From JAUVXJ01 sp034411995 (GTDB lineage Bacteria > Chloroflexota > Anaerolineae > UBA7937 > B3-Chlor): 64,000 nt of DNA. The translations under genes and the position numbers were made by a program. The notes below the pieces were generated by a model. The model had not been told where the DNA came from. It did not search any database and saw only the letters and a program-made list of their open reading frames with translations. The stretch's first letter is position 1, and every line of letters starts with the position of its first letter. The stretch lies in contig DAOUME010000026.1 of assembly GCA_034411995.1 (NCBI GenBank), positions 868,001 to 932,000 of the forward strand, in the 5' to 3' direction. Shown piece after piece: positions 16,733-25,207 of the stretch.

Positions 16733-16762
16733 ATTATAGGGCCAGGTCCAGCCAGCGCACAA
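16733..16762 (-). promoter_or_regulatory. Promoter for the Cys-rich gene
   Basis: On the minus strand TTGTGC (16757-16762), 18 nt, TATAAT (16733-16738); start near 16726, about 50 nt before ATG 16677. Confidence 0.45.
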
Positions 16763-16947
16763 GACCAAGCAGGCACCCTGCTGGCGACCGATCTTGCCCG
16801 CCGATGCGCGTCAGCGTATCATTGGTCAATCCAGAAGCTGGGCATCACACCCAGGGGGCCGCGGTTCAGGTATTCAATGGTGCCGCGAACGTTGGACCGC
16901 CGCCCCCGGTGGGTCCTGTCAGGTGGTCCCCAGCACAGGAGGGAGCC

Positions 16948-17508
16948 ATGCATATCCACAAGGCCTCGTTCTTGGGAGGGGCCGATTTCCAACCAGGTGA
17001 TCAGACCTTCGAGGATGCCTTCGAGACCGCCCGGCTTCTGGCGCAGAGCGGCCTGACCATCCTGAATGGCGGCGGACCGGGTGTGATGCGAGCCGCCACG
17101 GAGGGCGCCCACGCGGGCGGTGGTCACGTAGTGGGCGTCACTTACTATCCCAGGTACGAGCATGCCAACTACGAGGGCAGAGACCCGCTCAACCTTTTCG
17201 ATGAGGAGGTAGTGGCCGCCGACTATTTCCAGCGCACTCAGAAGCTGCTCCAGATGGGCGACGTGCACATCGTCTTCAGGGGCGGGACGGGCACCATCAG
17301 CGAGTTCGGCATGAGCTGGGCCCTGTCGCGGATTCACGACGGCCGCAGCGTACCCCTCCTCCTCTTCGGAGCGTTCTGGGAAGAGATCACCAAGTGCCTC
17401 AAGCAATACATGTACATGAGGGAAGATGAGTTCCGGATCTACTGCGTGGTCACCTCGCCCCAAGAGGTCCTCGACACCATACGCAAGCTGGAGCAAGCCA
17501 AAGCCTGA
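16948..17508 (+). CDS. LOG-family (TIGR00730-type) nucleotide phosphoribohydrolase-like protein
   Basis: AGGAGGG precedes ATG 16948. The 186-residue Rossmann-fold protein has both diagnostic elements: GGGPGVM near residue 38 and the phosphate-binding FRGGTGTISE (the family PGGxGTxxE with Phe-Arg replacing Pro). LOG proteins cleave nucleoside 5'-monophosphates and are often misannotated as lysine decarboxylases. Bacterial members outside cytokinin producers probably act in nucleotide salvage. It is followed 19 bp later by the ATP-cone/nuclease gene on the same strand, a likely two-gene operon. Confidence 0.85.
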   Translation: MHIHKASFLGGADFQPGDQTFEDAFETARLLAQSGLTILNGGGPGVMRAATEGAHAGGGHVVGVTYYPRYEHANYEGRDPLNLFDEEVVAADYFQRTQKLLQMGDVHIVFRGGTGTISEFGMSWALSRIHDGRSVPLLLFGAFWEEITKCLKQYMYMREDEFRIYCVVTSPQEVLDTIRKLEQAKA

Positions 17509-17527
17509 CGGTGCGACCTGAGGAGGA

Positions 17528-18400
17528 ATGGAGATCGTGAGCAGCGAAAGGATCATGGTCGTGAAGCGCTCCGGGGAGTACGAGCCCTTCTCGGAGAGTA
17601 AGGTGCGCAGCTCCCTCCAAAGGGCCGGGGCAGACGGCACACTGATCGAGACCATCGTCAGTCGCGTCAAGCGAGAGCTGTTCGACGGCATCTCCACCAG
17701 GGAGATCTACTCCCACGTCTTCTCCCTGCTCAGAGAGCTACAGAGCCCCGTGGTCTCCAGGTACGACCTGAAGAGGGCCATCCTGGAGCTGGGGCCGTCG
17801 GGCTTTCCCTTCGAGCGCTTCGTGGCTGGCGCGCTGGAGGCCCGCGGATACGACGTGGCGGTGGACCAGACCGTCCAGGGGAAGTGCGTGGACCACGAGG
17901 TGGACGTCATCGCCCACAAGGGCGGAAAGCACTACATGATCGAGGCCAAGTTTCACAACCAGCCGGGCATCAAGTCAGACATCAAGGACGCCCTCTACAC
18001 GTACGCCCGGTTCCTCGACGTGGAGCAAGCCTGGGTGGAGATCGCCGGCCTCCGCAACCAGTTCCACCAGGCCTGGCTCATCACCAACACCAAGGTCACC
18101 TCCAAGGTGAGGGAGTACGCCAGGTGCGCGGGCATGCGGGTGACGAGCTGGAACTACCCGCCGAGGGCCAGTCTGAGGTCCATGTTAGAAGAGAGCGGCC
18201 TGCTCCCCATCACGTGCCTTCAGTCCCTCGACCGAGAGGACAGAGCCAGGCTCATAGAGCAGGGCATCGTCTTCTGCCGGGACCTGACTGAGCGAGACGT
18301 GGACTTCCTGTCGGGCGACCAGCTAGAGCAGGTTCGAAGGGAAGCGTTGCAAGCCTGCCGGCACAAGCTCCCTCCGTCCTCCAACCGGGTTTCCCCCTGA
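17528..18400 (+). CDS. ATP-cone domain fused to Mrr-like PD-(D/E)XK nuclease
   Basis: Residues about 8-92 form an ATP-cone (MVVKRSGEYEPFSESK, then VSRYDLKRAI), the nucleotide-sensing module of ribonucleotide reductases and NrdR. Residues about 93-190 form a restriction-endonuclase-like fold (FERFVAGALEARGYDV) with putative metal-binding residues D126 and E139-x-K141 in HEVDVIAHKGGKHYMIEAK. The last about 90 residues are helical with no match. The architecture suggests a nuclease controlled by ATP or dATP. It lies directly behind a nucleotide-processing LOG gene. The biological role is unknown to me. Confidence 0.8.
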   Translation: MEIVSSERIMVVKRSGEYEPFSESKVRSSLQRAGADGTLIETIVSRVKRELFDGISTREIYSHVFSLLRELQSPVVSRYDLKRAILELGPSGFPFERFVAGALEARGYDVAVDQTVQGKCVDHEVDVIAHKGGKHYMIEAKFHNQPGIKSDIKDALYTYARFLDVEQAWVEIAGLRNQFHQAWLITNTKVTSKVREYARCAGMRVTSWNYPPRASLRSMLEESGLLPITCLQSLDREDRARLIEQGIVFCRDLTERDVDFLSGDQLEQVRREALQACRHKLPPSSNRVSP

Positions 18401-18433
18401 TCCGCTGGCGGCCACGACCCTCGCTCCCCACAC

Positions 18434-19573
18434 TCAATCCTTCCAGGCCCCCCGCAACTCCTCGGCAGAGAAGGCTTTCTCCAATTCCTGGTCGACGAAG
18501 GCCCCGTCCTTCCTCACCAGCTCCCCGTCGAAGTAGATCTCACCGCCGCCGTACTCTTTCCTCTGGATCTGTACCAGGTCCCAGTGTATCGCCGAGTGAT
18601 TGCCGTTCGAGGCCTCTTCGTAGCAATTGCCGGCGGCCAGATGGAACGACCCGGCGATCTTCTCCGTGAACAGCACATCCCTGCTGGGGTGGAGGATGAA
18701 GGGGTTGAGGCCCAGGGCGAACTCACCAAGATAGCGGGCACCTTTATCCGTATCCAGGATCTCGTTCAGCCTCTTGCTGTCGCCCTGGCAGGAGGCAGCG
18801 ATGATCCGGCCCTCACAGAAGTCCAGCCTGACGTCGTGGAACACAGAGCCCCTGAACAAACAGGGGGTGTTGAAGGTGATGGAGCCCTCAACTGACTTCC
18901 TCACGGGGGCGGTCATCAGTTCCCCGTCGGGAATGTTGCTCTTGCCGTCCCACTTCAGAATCGGGATATCCTTGACGGAGAAGGTGAGCTCGGTTCCCGG
19001 CGCGACGATGTGCACCGCGTCTGTCCTCTCCAGCAGCTCTGCCAGGGGGTCCATGGCCCGCGACATCCTGGCGTAGTCCAGGCAGCACACCTCGTAGTAC
19101 AGATCCTCATACGACTCCTGGCTCATCTCCGACAGTTGAGCAACGGAGCAGGAAGGGAAACGAAGAATGCACCACTTGGTGCCCTTGACCCGAACCTCCT
19201 GGTGGACCGGCTTTACGAACAACGTCTGGTGCATCCGCAACTGTTGAGGAGAGATATCCGCCAGATCGAAGGGGTTGTCGTGGGCTGCCAAACCGAGCCA
19301 GGCGTCACACTGCCGCATGAGCGTCAAATGCAGATCGGCGAAGATCCTGAACTGCTCCTCCGTGGCATACTTGATCCACTGGCGCTCGAGCGAGAGATCG
19401 TTGTAGTAGCAGAAGGGCACCGCCCCCAGCTCCGTCGCCTGCCTGATCAACACCCTGGCCAACTCCAGGGCCTCCCGACCGCCCACCTCGATGATCAGCG
19501 TCTCACCTGGCTCCAGTTCCACCGAGTATTCCAGGAGCTGCTTGGCCAGAACCTCGTTCCGCTCGTCTCTCAC
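18434..19573 (-). CDS. M29-family metallo-aminopeptidase
   Basis: GTG 19573 is chosen: AAGGAG lies 9 nt upstream and the family N-terminus (LAKQLLEYSVELEPGE) begins right after; GTG 19627 is less likely. The 379-aa protein shows M29 metal-site motifs: NIPDGE, LGEFALGLNP, GSFHLAAGN and HSAIHWDL (His and Asp), then YFDGELV. M29 enzymes (AmpS, aminopeptidase T) are cobalt/zinc exopeptidases of broad specificity. It is the distal gene behind a corrinoid protein and a UroD-like gene, but peptide turnover has no obvious link to them. Confidence 0.88.
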   Translation of the reverse strand: MRDERNEVLAKQLLEYSVELEPGETLIIEVGGREALELARVLIRQATELGAVPFCYYNDLSLERQWIKYATEEQFRIFADLHLTLMRQCDAWLGLAAHDNPFDLADISPQQLRMHQTLFVKPVHQEVRVKGTKWCILRFPSCSVAQLSEMSQESYEDLYYEVCCLDYARMSRAMDPLAELLERTDAVHIVAPGTELTFSVKDIPILKWDGKSNIPDGELMTAPVRKSVEGSITFNTPCLFRGSVFHDVRLDFCEGRIIAASCQGDSKRLNEILDTDKGARYLGEFALGLNPFILHPSRDVLFTEKIAGSFHLAAGNCYEEASNGNHSAIHWDLVQIQRKEYGGGEIYFDGELVRKDGAFVDQELEKAFSAEELRGAWKD

Positions 19574-19747
19574 CGCTGTCTGCTCCTTCCGCCGCGCGTC
19601 TCGCCCTTTCTTGTCGCCCAACCTCACGCGTCAGGCCTCGGCCCGCAGCAGCCCCTTCCCCCCGACCCTTGAAGGCGATCCAGCGCCAATCTCAGATCTT
19701 CATCCCGCTGCCTGCTCTGGTCCCTGGCGGACTTCAAAGAGAGGATG

Positions 19748-20380
19748 CTACGCCTCCAGGAGCTCCCTGGCCCTCCTCACCGCCGACGAAGCATCCGCAG
19801 CGTAACCATCCGCTCCAATCTCCTCGCTATACTCCTGGCTCAGCGGCGCGCCGCCCACCAGGACCCTGACTCCCCCGCGCAGGCCAGCGAAGACCAGCGC
19901 CTCCACCGTCCTCCTCATAACCGGCATAGTGGTGGTCATCAAGGCCGACATGGCCACGATGTCGGTTCCGTCTCTGCGCACCGCCTCCACGAAACGCTCC
20001 GGCGCCACATCTGCCCCCAGATCCTCGACCTCGAAACCTGCCCCCGTCAGCATGGTGCAGACCAGGTTCTTGCCCAGGTCGTGAACGTCGCCCTGCACCG
20101 TGCCGATGACCACGCGGCCAGCGGTTCTCAGCTCTGCATTGCCCAGCAGCGGCCTCAAGACGCCCAGCCCTGCCTCCATGGCCCGGGATGCGGTGAGCAT
20201 CTCCGGCACGAAGAATTCAGTCCTCTCAAACCGCTCCCCAACCTCTCCCATAGCAGCCACCAGGGACTCGGCGATGATCCGCTCTGGGCTGACGCCCTCC
20301 TCCACAGCCTCCTTAACCAGTTTCTCCACACCTGCGGCGTCGCCCACCACCACCGCCTCGTAGATCTCCTGCAAACCCAT
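19748..20380 (-). CDS. Corrinoid protein (MtbC/MtaC-type, B12-binding)
   Basis: ATG 20380 is preceded by GAGGG. The 210-aa protein has the helical cap of methyltransferase corrinoid proteins (residues about 1-85: FFVPEMLTASRAM) and a Rossmann B12 domain with the cobalt-ligand motif GDVHDLGKN (DxHxxG). The second cobalamin signatures SALMTTTM and VGGAPLS are also present. It carries a methyl group between a substrate methyltransferase and an acceptor methyltransferase. It lies 96 bp downstream of the UroD/MtaA-like gene on the same strand, its probable partner. A second, divergent copy is at 26574-27239. Confidence 0.93.
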   Translation of the reverse strand: MGLQEIYEAVVVGDAAGVEKLVKEAVEEGVSPERIIAESLVAAMGEVGERFERTEFFVPEMLTASRAMEAGLGVLRPLLGNAELRTAGRVVIGTVQGDVHDLGKNLVCTMLTGAGFEVEDLGADVAPERFVEAVRRDGTDIVAMSALMTTTMPVMRRTVEALVFAGLRGGVRVLVGGAPLSQEYSEEIGADGYAADASSAVRRARELLEA

Positions 20381-20475
20381 CAACTACCCTCCGAAAGCCC
20401 TCGTCTTTTGGACAGCCTCACCCCGCTGTGACAGAGAAAGCCTGGCCTGCCCGTCGTCCTCCCCAGGCGCTCGGT

Positions 20476-21622
20476 CTAGGATGCCACCGGGTACTGGCCA
20501 AAGTCGTATGCTGCCTCGAACAAGGCCACGATATTCTCCGGCGGCACGTCAGCCTGGATGTTGTGAATCGGCGCGAAGACGAAGCCACCCCCGGGCGCCA
20601 GGTCGTGTATGCGCCGCTTCACTTCCTCCCTGACCTGCTCTGGGGTCCCCAAAGGCAGGACCTTCGTGGCGTCGGCGCCTCCTCCCCAGAAGACTATATC
20701 CCGCCCGAACTCGCGCTTCAGCCCGTCCGTGCCCATGTCCCTGGCCGAGACCTGCACGCGATTGATGATCTCGATCCCGCTCTCGATGAGATCGGGCAAG
20801 GCCCAGCGGATGGAGCCACAGCAATGCAGGAAGATCCGGGCCTCGGTTTTGCTGTGGATCAGGTCTGCCAGCCGCCGGTGGCGCGGCTTGTAGATCTCCC
20901 GGTACAACCCGGGGGGAGAAGAGAGGACCGTGCTGACCGCCCAAATCATCGCTCAACTCGACGACGTGCACGTAGGGACCCACCTCCTCCAGCACCAGGT
21001 CCCAGAACTCCAGGAGCCACTCCACCACCCTCTCCGCCAGGGCCTCCACGTATTTCTTGTTGGTGGCCATGTCCATAAACAGACACTCGAGCCCCCTCAG
21101 CCAGTACGACTGTTCGAAGGGGCCGCCGATGGGGGCGTGGATCATCACTGCCTTGCCGGTCTCACCCAGTAGACGCCTGGCTTCGTCCGCCAGCCCCTCC
21201 ACCCGAGAAGGATCTCGAGGGTCAGGAAAACGCAGCTTCGACAACTCCTCCACGGTGCCTTCCACCAGGGGATGGCCGGCCAGATCGTACCAGAAGCCTC
21301 CCGGGGGCCGCCGATAGACGACGCCCCACTCGTCGACGAAGCTGTCCGTCGCGGAGTCGAGCTTGAACTGGAAATCGGCGGCATCGTGGGGGAAGAAACC
21401 AACGACGTCTGCGTGAAACCTGTCCTTGAGAGCGGGAGCCGGATCGACGATCTGCTGGAACATGTCCATGATGGGCATCTGGTCGACCGGCAGCCAGAGA
21501 TATTCAATCAGTCTCCGATAGGCGTCGTGATGGAGCGAACTCACCAGCCCGCCAAAGTCGATGGGCACCCGGTCGGGTTCCTGGTGGACGAGAGCCAGGA
21601 GGACTCTCTCTCGACTATTCAT
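20476..21622 (-). pseudogene. UroD/MtaA-like corrinoid methyltransferase, frameshifted
   Basis: Starting at ATG 21622 (GGAGG upstream), the frame encodes a uroporphyrinogen-decarboxylase-fold methyltransferase (MNSRERVLLAL, RVPIDFGG). After DDLGGQHGPLFSP it leaves the family. The expected continuation (GLYREIYKPRH, IFLHCCGSI, VFWGGGADATKVL) is in another frame, ending at 20476. Removing one C from the six-C run (plus-strand G 20911-20916) restores a continuous protein of about 381 aa. The HxC pair (LHCCGS) of MtaA/MtbA zinc sites is kept; the distal ligand region reads APIHNIQ, without Cys. It may be a real inactivation or a homopolymer sequencing error. The 460 bp upstream (21623-22082) show no gene. 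Confidence 0.85.
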
Positions 21623-22082
21623 CCACACCTCCAGCCGGCAGAGTGCAGCGGCGCTCGGGCAGGCAGCACGCGTTTCCGGACTCGGAGGTCCTCCCAGGAC
21701 CGCGGTGAGACAGCGACGCACTTCGCCTGCCCGGAATCGGCTGGATTCTATCACCGCCTGGGGAGGCTGGCAAGGGTCGCTACCCCTGCCCTCTGTGGTT
21801 TCTTCTCAGGCGGCGGTTCGGGGCCGGTTCATGACCCCGTGGGAACAGCAGCCGCGCGACAAGGGAGCAGAGCCAGCGTGTGGGCGGTTCTACGGAGAGG
21901 AAGAACACAGGGCCGCAGGACACCACCACCCGGTTGAGGCGCTACGGAGATGTGAGCGTCTCCCGTCGATACCAGACAACCGCCTGCGCCAGAGCGGCGA
22001 CGGAACTCTCAGGCCCGACGCCTGCCAGAGCGCCCTTCCGCGCAAGACGATCTCCTGCGCGTCGATGCCATCCGGGCCCTGG
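21623..22082. other. Intergenic region, nothing recognised
   Basis: A 460-bp GC-rich gap between the UroD-like gene and a lipoprotein gene on the same strand. No gene, repeat, promoter with both boxes, or terminator was identified. Confidence 0.4.
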
Positions 22083-22850
22083 TCACGGCTCGGAGCTTGG
22101 GACGTCTTCACATGGGCCGTTCAGGTTCAGCGTGGACTCCAGGACCCAGCCCGTACCGTCCATCCCCGAGTTGCCCAGGCCCAGGTCCACCTGTGCCCAA
22201 CCGTCGTACCTCCCGACCACCGCAGCGTACTCCCCGTACAGCAGCGTCGTGATCACCTCAGATGCCGGGTCTGGGTCAGCGCGGACCTGCACCTCGTCCA
22301 GAGGCATGGTGAAGCATATCCCCGGAGGAGGCCCGACCACTTCGCCAACGCTGTCGCATCGCCCCTCCGGGCGCACGGCGCTGTCCCCGGGCACCCACCG
22401 CAACCTGAAGACCCCGACGTTGGCCGCTTGAGCAACGGCAGGATCGAAGCCCCACCAGCCGTCAGCGGTTCTGGCCTGGACCGTCACGCGGAAACCCGAG
22501 GGCATCGTGCCGAAGACCTCGGCCGAGGGGTCTGGCCGTTCATAGACGGTGACTCCACTCTCCGCCACCAGTTCGCACGGCACAGCCTCCACCTCCTCCC
22601 CCCCGCCAATCTCGGCGGTTGCCCCGGCGGGCTCCCCCGCCGTAGGGGTCATGGTTGGCGTCTCAGTCCCAGTCGGCTCCTCCGTGGCGCCACCCGGCGG
22701 CCCCTCCTGTCGTTGCGCCTCCGCCAGTTGCGTACCCTGTTGTGCGACCTGGGTCCGCAGAACGACCTCAGCTTCCCGGGGACCCGTCTCCAGGCATGCC
22801 GCACAGCACATCCCCAGGATCAACATCCCCAACCAGGCCCACATCCTCAT
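22083..22850 (-). CDS. Lipoprotein with two bacterial SH3-like domains
   Basis: The N-terminus (MRMWAWLGMLILGMCCAAC) is a lipoprotein signal with cysteines at 15, 16 and 19 as possible lipidation sites. A linker rich in Thr, Pro, Glu and Gly follows (about 45-85). Two SH3-type beta domains are then visible: one with GVTVYERPDPSAEVFGTMPSG and one with VQVRADPDPASEVITTLLYGEY then GWAQVDLG. SH3 domains of this type usually bind peptidoglycan or other wall components. The gene lies 34 bp after an uncharacterised protein and probably shares its transcript. Confidence 0.8.
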   Translation of the reverse strand: MRMWAWLGMLILGMCCAACLETGPREAEVVLRTQVAQQGTQLAEAQRQEGPPGGATEEPTGTETPTMTPTAGEPAGATAEIGGGEEVEAVPCELVAESGVTVYERPDPSAEVFGTMPSGFRVTVQARTADGWWGFDPAVAQAANVGVFRLRWVPGDSAVRPEGRCDSVGEVVGPPPGICFTMPLDEVQVRADPDPASEVITTLLYGEYAAVVGRYDGWAQVDLGLGNSGMDGTGWVLESTLNLNGPCEDVPSSEP

Positions 22851-22884
22851 TTCTTCGACCTCCCACCCGCTCTCTGGCTCCGTT

Positions 22885-23574
22885 TCACCAGTACCGCCGG
22901 GGATGACGATTGGCCACCGCCTCCAGGAGGATCCTCACGTAGTTCGGATCCCCCCGCACCGCTCCTGAGAAACCGGTGTCGGCCAGCTCGGCCGTCCCTC
23001 GCGTACGCACCAGTTCCCTGGCCCTTTCCACCATGGGCTCCACCATCGTCGCCAGAGACTCCGCGCTCTCGACAGAAGGTTGGAGCTGCCGTACCCGATC
23101 GCGGAAGTCCTCTATCAGTTGTGAGTACTCCGATCCCTCTTCGAACTGCTCCGGGGGAAGATCGTAGCCGGCCGCTACCAGTTTCTCCCATACCCTGAAC
23201 ACATCTCCGGTCCTCTCCGAGTTGCGAAACCACCCTGCCCCGTACAACTGGGTCAGCGTAGCGTTGACCTCTTCTATCCGTCTGTCCACGCTGGAGACCT
23301 CGGTCACAGAAGGCTTGTCTCCAGACGACTGAGGGATGAGTGTGGTCAGATACTGCTGGATTCTATCCGTCAGACCCACACCCGTCTGCGCCTTTACGCC
23401 GTCCTCTATGTCCAGTAGCAGGGTGGCCAGGTTTCTGAGGCTGCCTCTGGGCACTCCCGCGGCCTCGCCGAGATCCCGTGCCTCCTTGGCCAGAGACAGC
23501 ATCTTCCTGGAGAAGTTCAGGACATCTCCAAAGCTCAGGCTCTCCTGTTCCCAGCTACGCTTCTTGGCATTCAT
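22885..23574 (-). CDS. Uncharacterised helical protein
   Basis: GAGGTGA precedes ATG 23574. The 229-aa product is predicted to be largely helical and hydrophilic (FSRKMLSLAKEARDLGEAAG, then DRRIEEVNATLTQLYG and DFRDRVRQLQPSVESAESL). There is no signal peptide, membrane segment or recognisable motif. It precedes an SH3-domain lipoprotein on the same strand (34-bp gap), suggesting a joint envelope role. I do not recognise it. Confidence 0.65.
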   Translation of the reverse strand: MNAKKRSWEQESLSFGDVLNFSRKMLSLAKEARDLGEAAGVPRGSLRNLATLLLDIEDGVKAQTGVGLTDRIQQYLTTLIPQSSGDKPSVTEVSSVDRRIEEVNATLTQLYGAGWFRNSERTGDVFRVWEKLVAAGYDLPPEQFEEGSEYSQLIEDFRDRVRQLQPSVESAESLATMVEPMVERARELVRTRGTAELADTGFSGAVRGDPNYVRILLEAVANRHPRRYW

Positions 23575-23705
23575 CTATTTCACCTCTCTATCGGCCCTCA
23601 AGCCCCCCGAGGCAACCGCCCCGTGAACAGCTCGGCGCTCACTCGGGATCTCCCCACCAGGCGCCGCCACGCACCACGAAGCGGCTGTCACTCCTCGGCT
23701 GCCCT

Positions 23706-24953
23706 CTAGAGCGTCTCCTCCTCAGCCCCGACCGTTGCTGCGCTGCCTCTGCCCGAGAGCGCAGGCACCCTCCCGATGACCATGAAGGCCACCGTGCCCA
23801 ACGTGGCCAACCCCATAGTCAAATACCACACCGCGACGGGCGCCACGTGGTCATACACGTACCCGCTGGCGATGGGACCCGTCCCCCAGCCGATCCCTCC
23901 CATCATGCCGTACACTCCCATGTACCTGCCTCTCATGTCGATAGGGGCGACCCTGGCCACGTAGGAGATGGAGGTGGGCGCCCAGATCAGCTCACCGACC
24001 GTGAGGATCACCATGGAAACGAGGAACAGCCACACGTTGTTGGAGAGAACGGCGGCCAGCCCGCCCAGGCCGGTCCAGAAGGCGCCGGCAGCCATCACGT
24101 AGGCGTCCCGGTATTTCTCAGTAACTCGCGTCACCGCAAACTGGAAGAGAACCACCATCAAGGCGTTGACGGTCATGATCAGGCCAAAGCCGCTCTCTGG
24201 TATGGCGAAGCTCTCCTTCATGTAAACCGGCAACAGTTGCATGAACGGCTCGTAAGCCATCCACAGGAGGATGGAAGCCAGACAGAACGCGATGAAGCGG
24301 AAGTCTCGGAAGATGTGCAGATAGCCTCCTTCCGCTCGCCCCTCTTCCTGCACTCTTGTCAACTCAGGCTTCGTTTCCTTGACCAGCAAGGCCACCAATA
24401 ACAGGGCGATGGTCGCGGCCACGGCTGCCGTGCTGAAGGTGAGCAGGTAAGAAGTGGCCACGAGGAAGCCTCCCACTGCCGGCCCCATAGCCACCCCAGC
24501 ATTCGCGACCATCCTCAGCAGCGCATACGCCTCGGCCCGCTTCTCCTCTTCGATCAGATCGGCGATCATGGCATCCGATCCAATGCGGGATGCGGGCTCG
24601 ATGAGGCCGCTCATGGCGATGAGCACCGCGTACGCCTCTACCGAGCCCAGAAGCGCGAAGCCCATCATCACCACGACCTCGTTCGACAAGCCAGCAACCA
24701 TGGCCACTTTTCGCCCGTATCTGTCTACGACCGGGCCCCAGATAGCCTGCGAGAAGAGGCCCACTGCCGAATTGATGGCGAAGAGGAAGCCCACAGTGGT
24801 GAGTGGGACTTCCAACCTCTGGCGCAAGTACACGGTGAGGAAGGGCCACACGAGACTGCCACCCATGGATCCGATGAACCGCTGGCAGAACAGGATCCAG
24901 AACTGGAAAGGGTACTCGGCTATGGTATTGCGGATCCTCGACAACCTGAACAC
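23706..24953 (-). CDS. Major facilitator superfamily transporter (DHA1-like)
   Basis: The protein has about 12 hydrophobic segments, the loop 2-3 signature DRYGRKVAM (motif A) and a central charged loop near residue 195 dividing two six-helix halves. GTG 24953 (VFRLSRIRNTIAEYP) matches the usual N-terminus of such MFS proteins; a TTG at 25019 would start only about 2 nt from the predicted transcription start. Similarity is to MdtH-like drug/proton antiporters, but the substrate is open. Its place between the corrinoid methyltransferase modules makes uptake of a methylated substrate conceivable. Confidence 0.85.
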   Translation of the reverse strand: MFRLSRIRNTIAEYPFQFWILFCQRFIGSMGGSLVWPFLTVYLRQRLEVPLTTVGFLFAINSAVGLFSQAIWGPVVDRYGRKVAMVAGLSNEVVVMMGFALLGSVEAYAVLIAMSGLIEPASRIGSDAMIADLIEEEKRAEAYALLRMVANAGVAMGPAVGGFLVATSYLLTFSTAAVAATIALLLVALLVKETKPELTRVQEEGRAEGGYLHIFRDFRFIAFCLASILLWMAYEPFMQLLPVYMKESFAIPESGFGLIMTVNALMVVLFQFAVTRVTEKYRDAYVMAAGAFWTGLGGLAAVLSNNVWLFLVSMVILTVGELIWAPTSISYVARVAPIDMRGRYMGVYGMMGGIGWGTGPIASGYVYDHVAPVAVWYLTMGLATLGTVAFMVIGRVPALSGRGSAATVGAEEETL

Positions 24954-25027
24954 TCCCCGTGCACCCCGCCGTCCTGCCCCGGGACGCACTACGCCCCCGG
25001 ACACACGGACGTTGGGCAAGGAGCATT

Positions 25028-25033
25028 ATTATA
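25028..25033 (-). promoter_or_regulatory. -10 box upstream of the MFS gene
   Basis: TATAAT on the minus strand, with no good -35 at 16-18 nt. Transcription would start near 25021. It suggests that the transporter can be expressed separately from the mtmB-like gene upstream. Confidence 0.35.
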
Positions 25034-25207
25034 CCATAAAGATGTGACAAGGCTACCAGGTAGAGTGCTTCGCCCGGCCCGGCCACTCGGGCGGGCTGCC
25101 GACAGCATGAGCCGGAGCACTCGTCGCTATCCCTGGGCTGATGCTCACCGGGACCGCTCCGGTGCTTGCCGTGGAAGGCCCTGCGCTCTGTTCTGCTTAC
25201 GGTGTGG

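Noticed and set aside
16804..16947. Upstream in-frame start for the LOG protein
   Set aside because: The 48 extra residues are low-complexity and the AGGAGGG site points to ATG 16948.
21561..23198. 545-codon open frame on the plus strand covering two minus-strand genes
   Set aside because: It runs across the lipoprotein and uncharacterised protein genes and through the gap; its product is rich in Pro, Arg and Ser with no motif.
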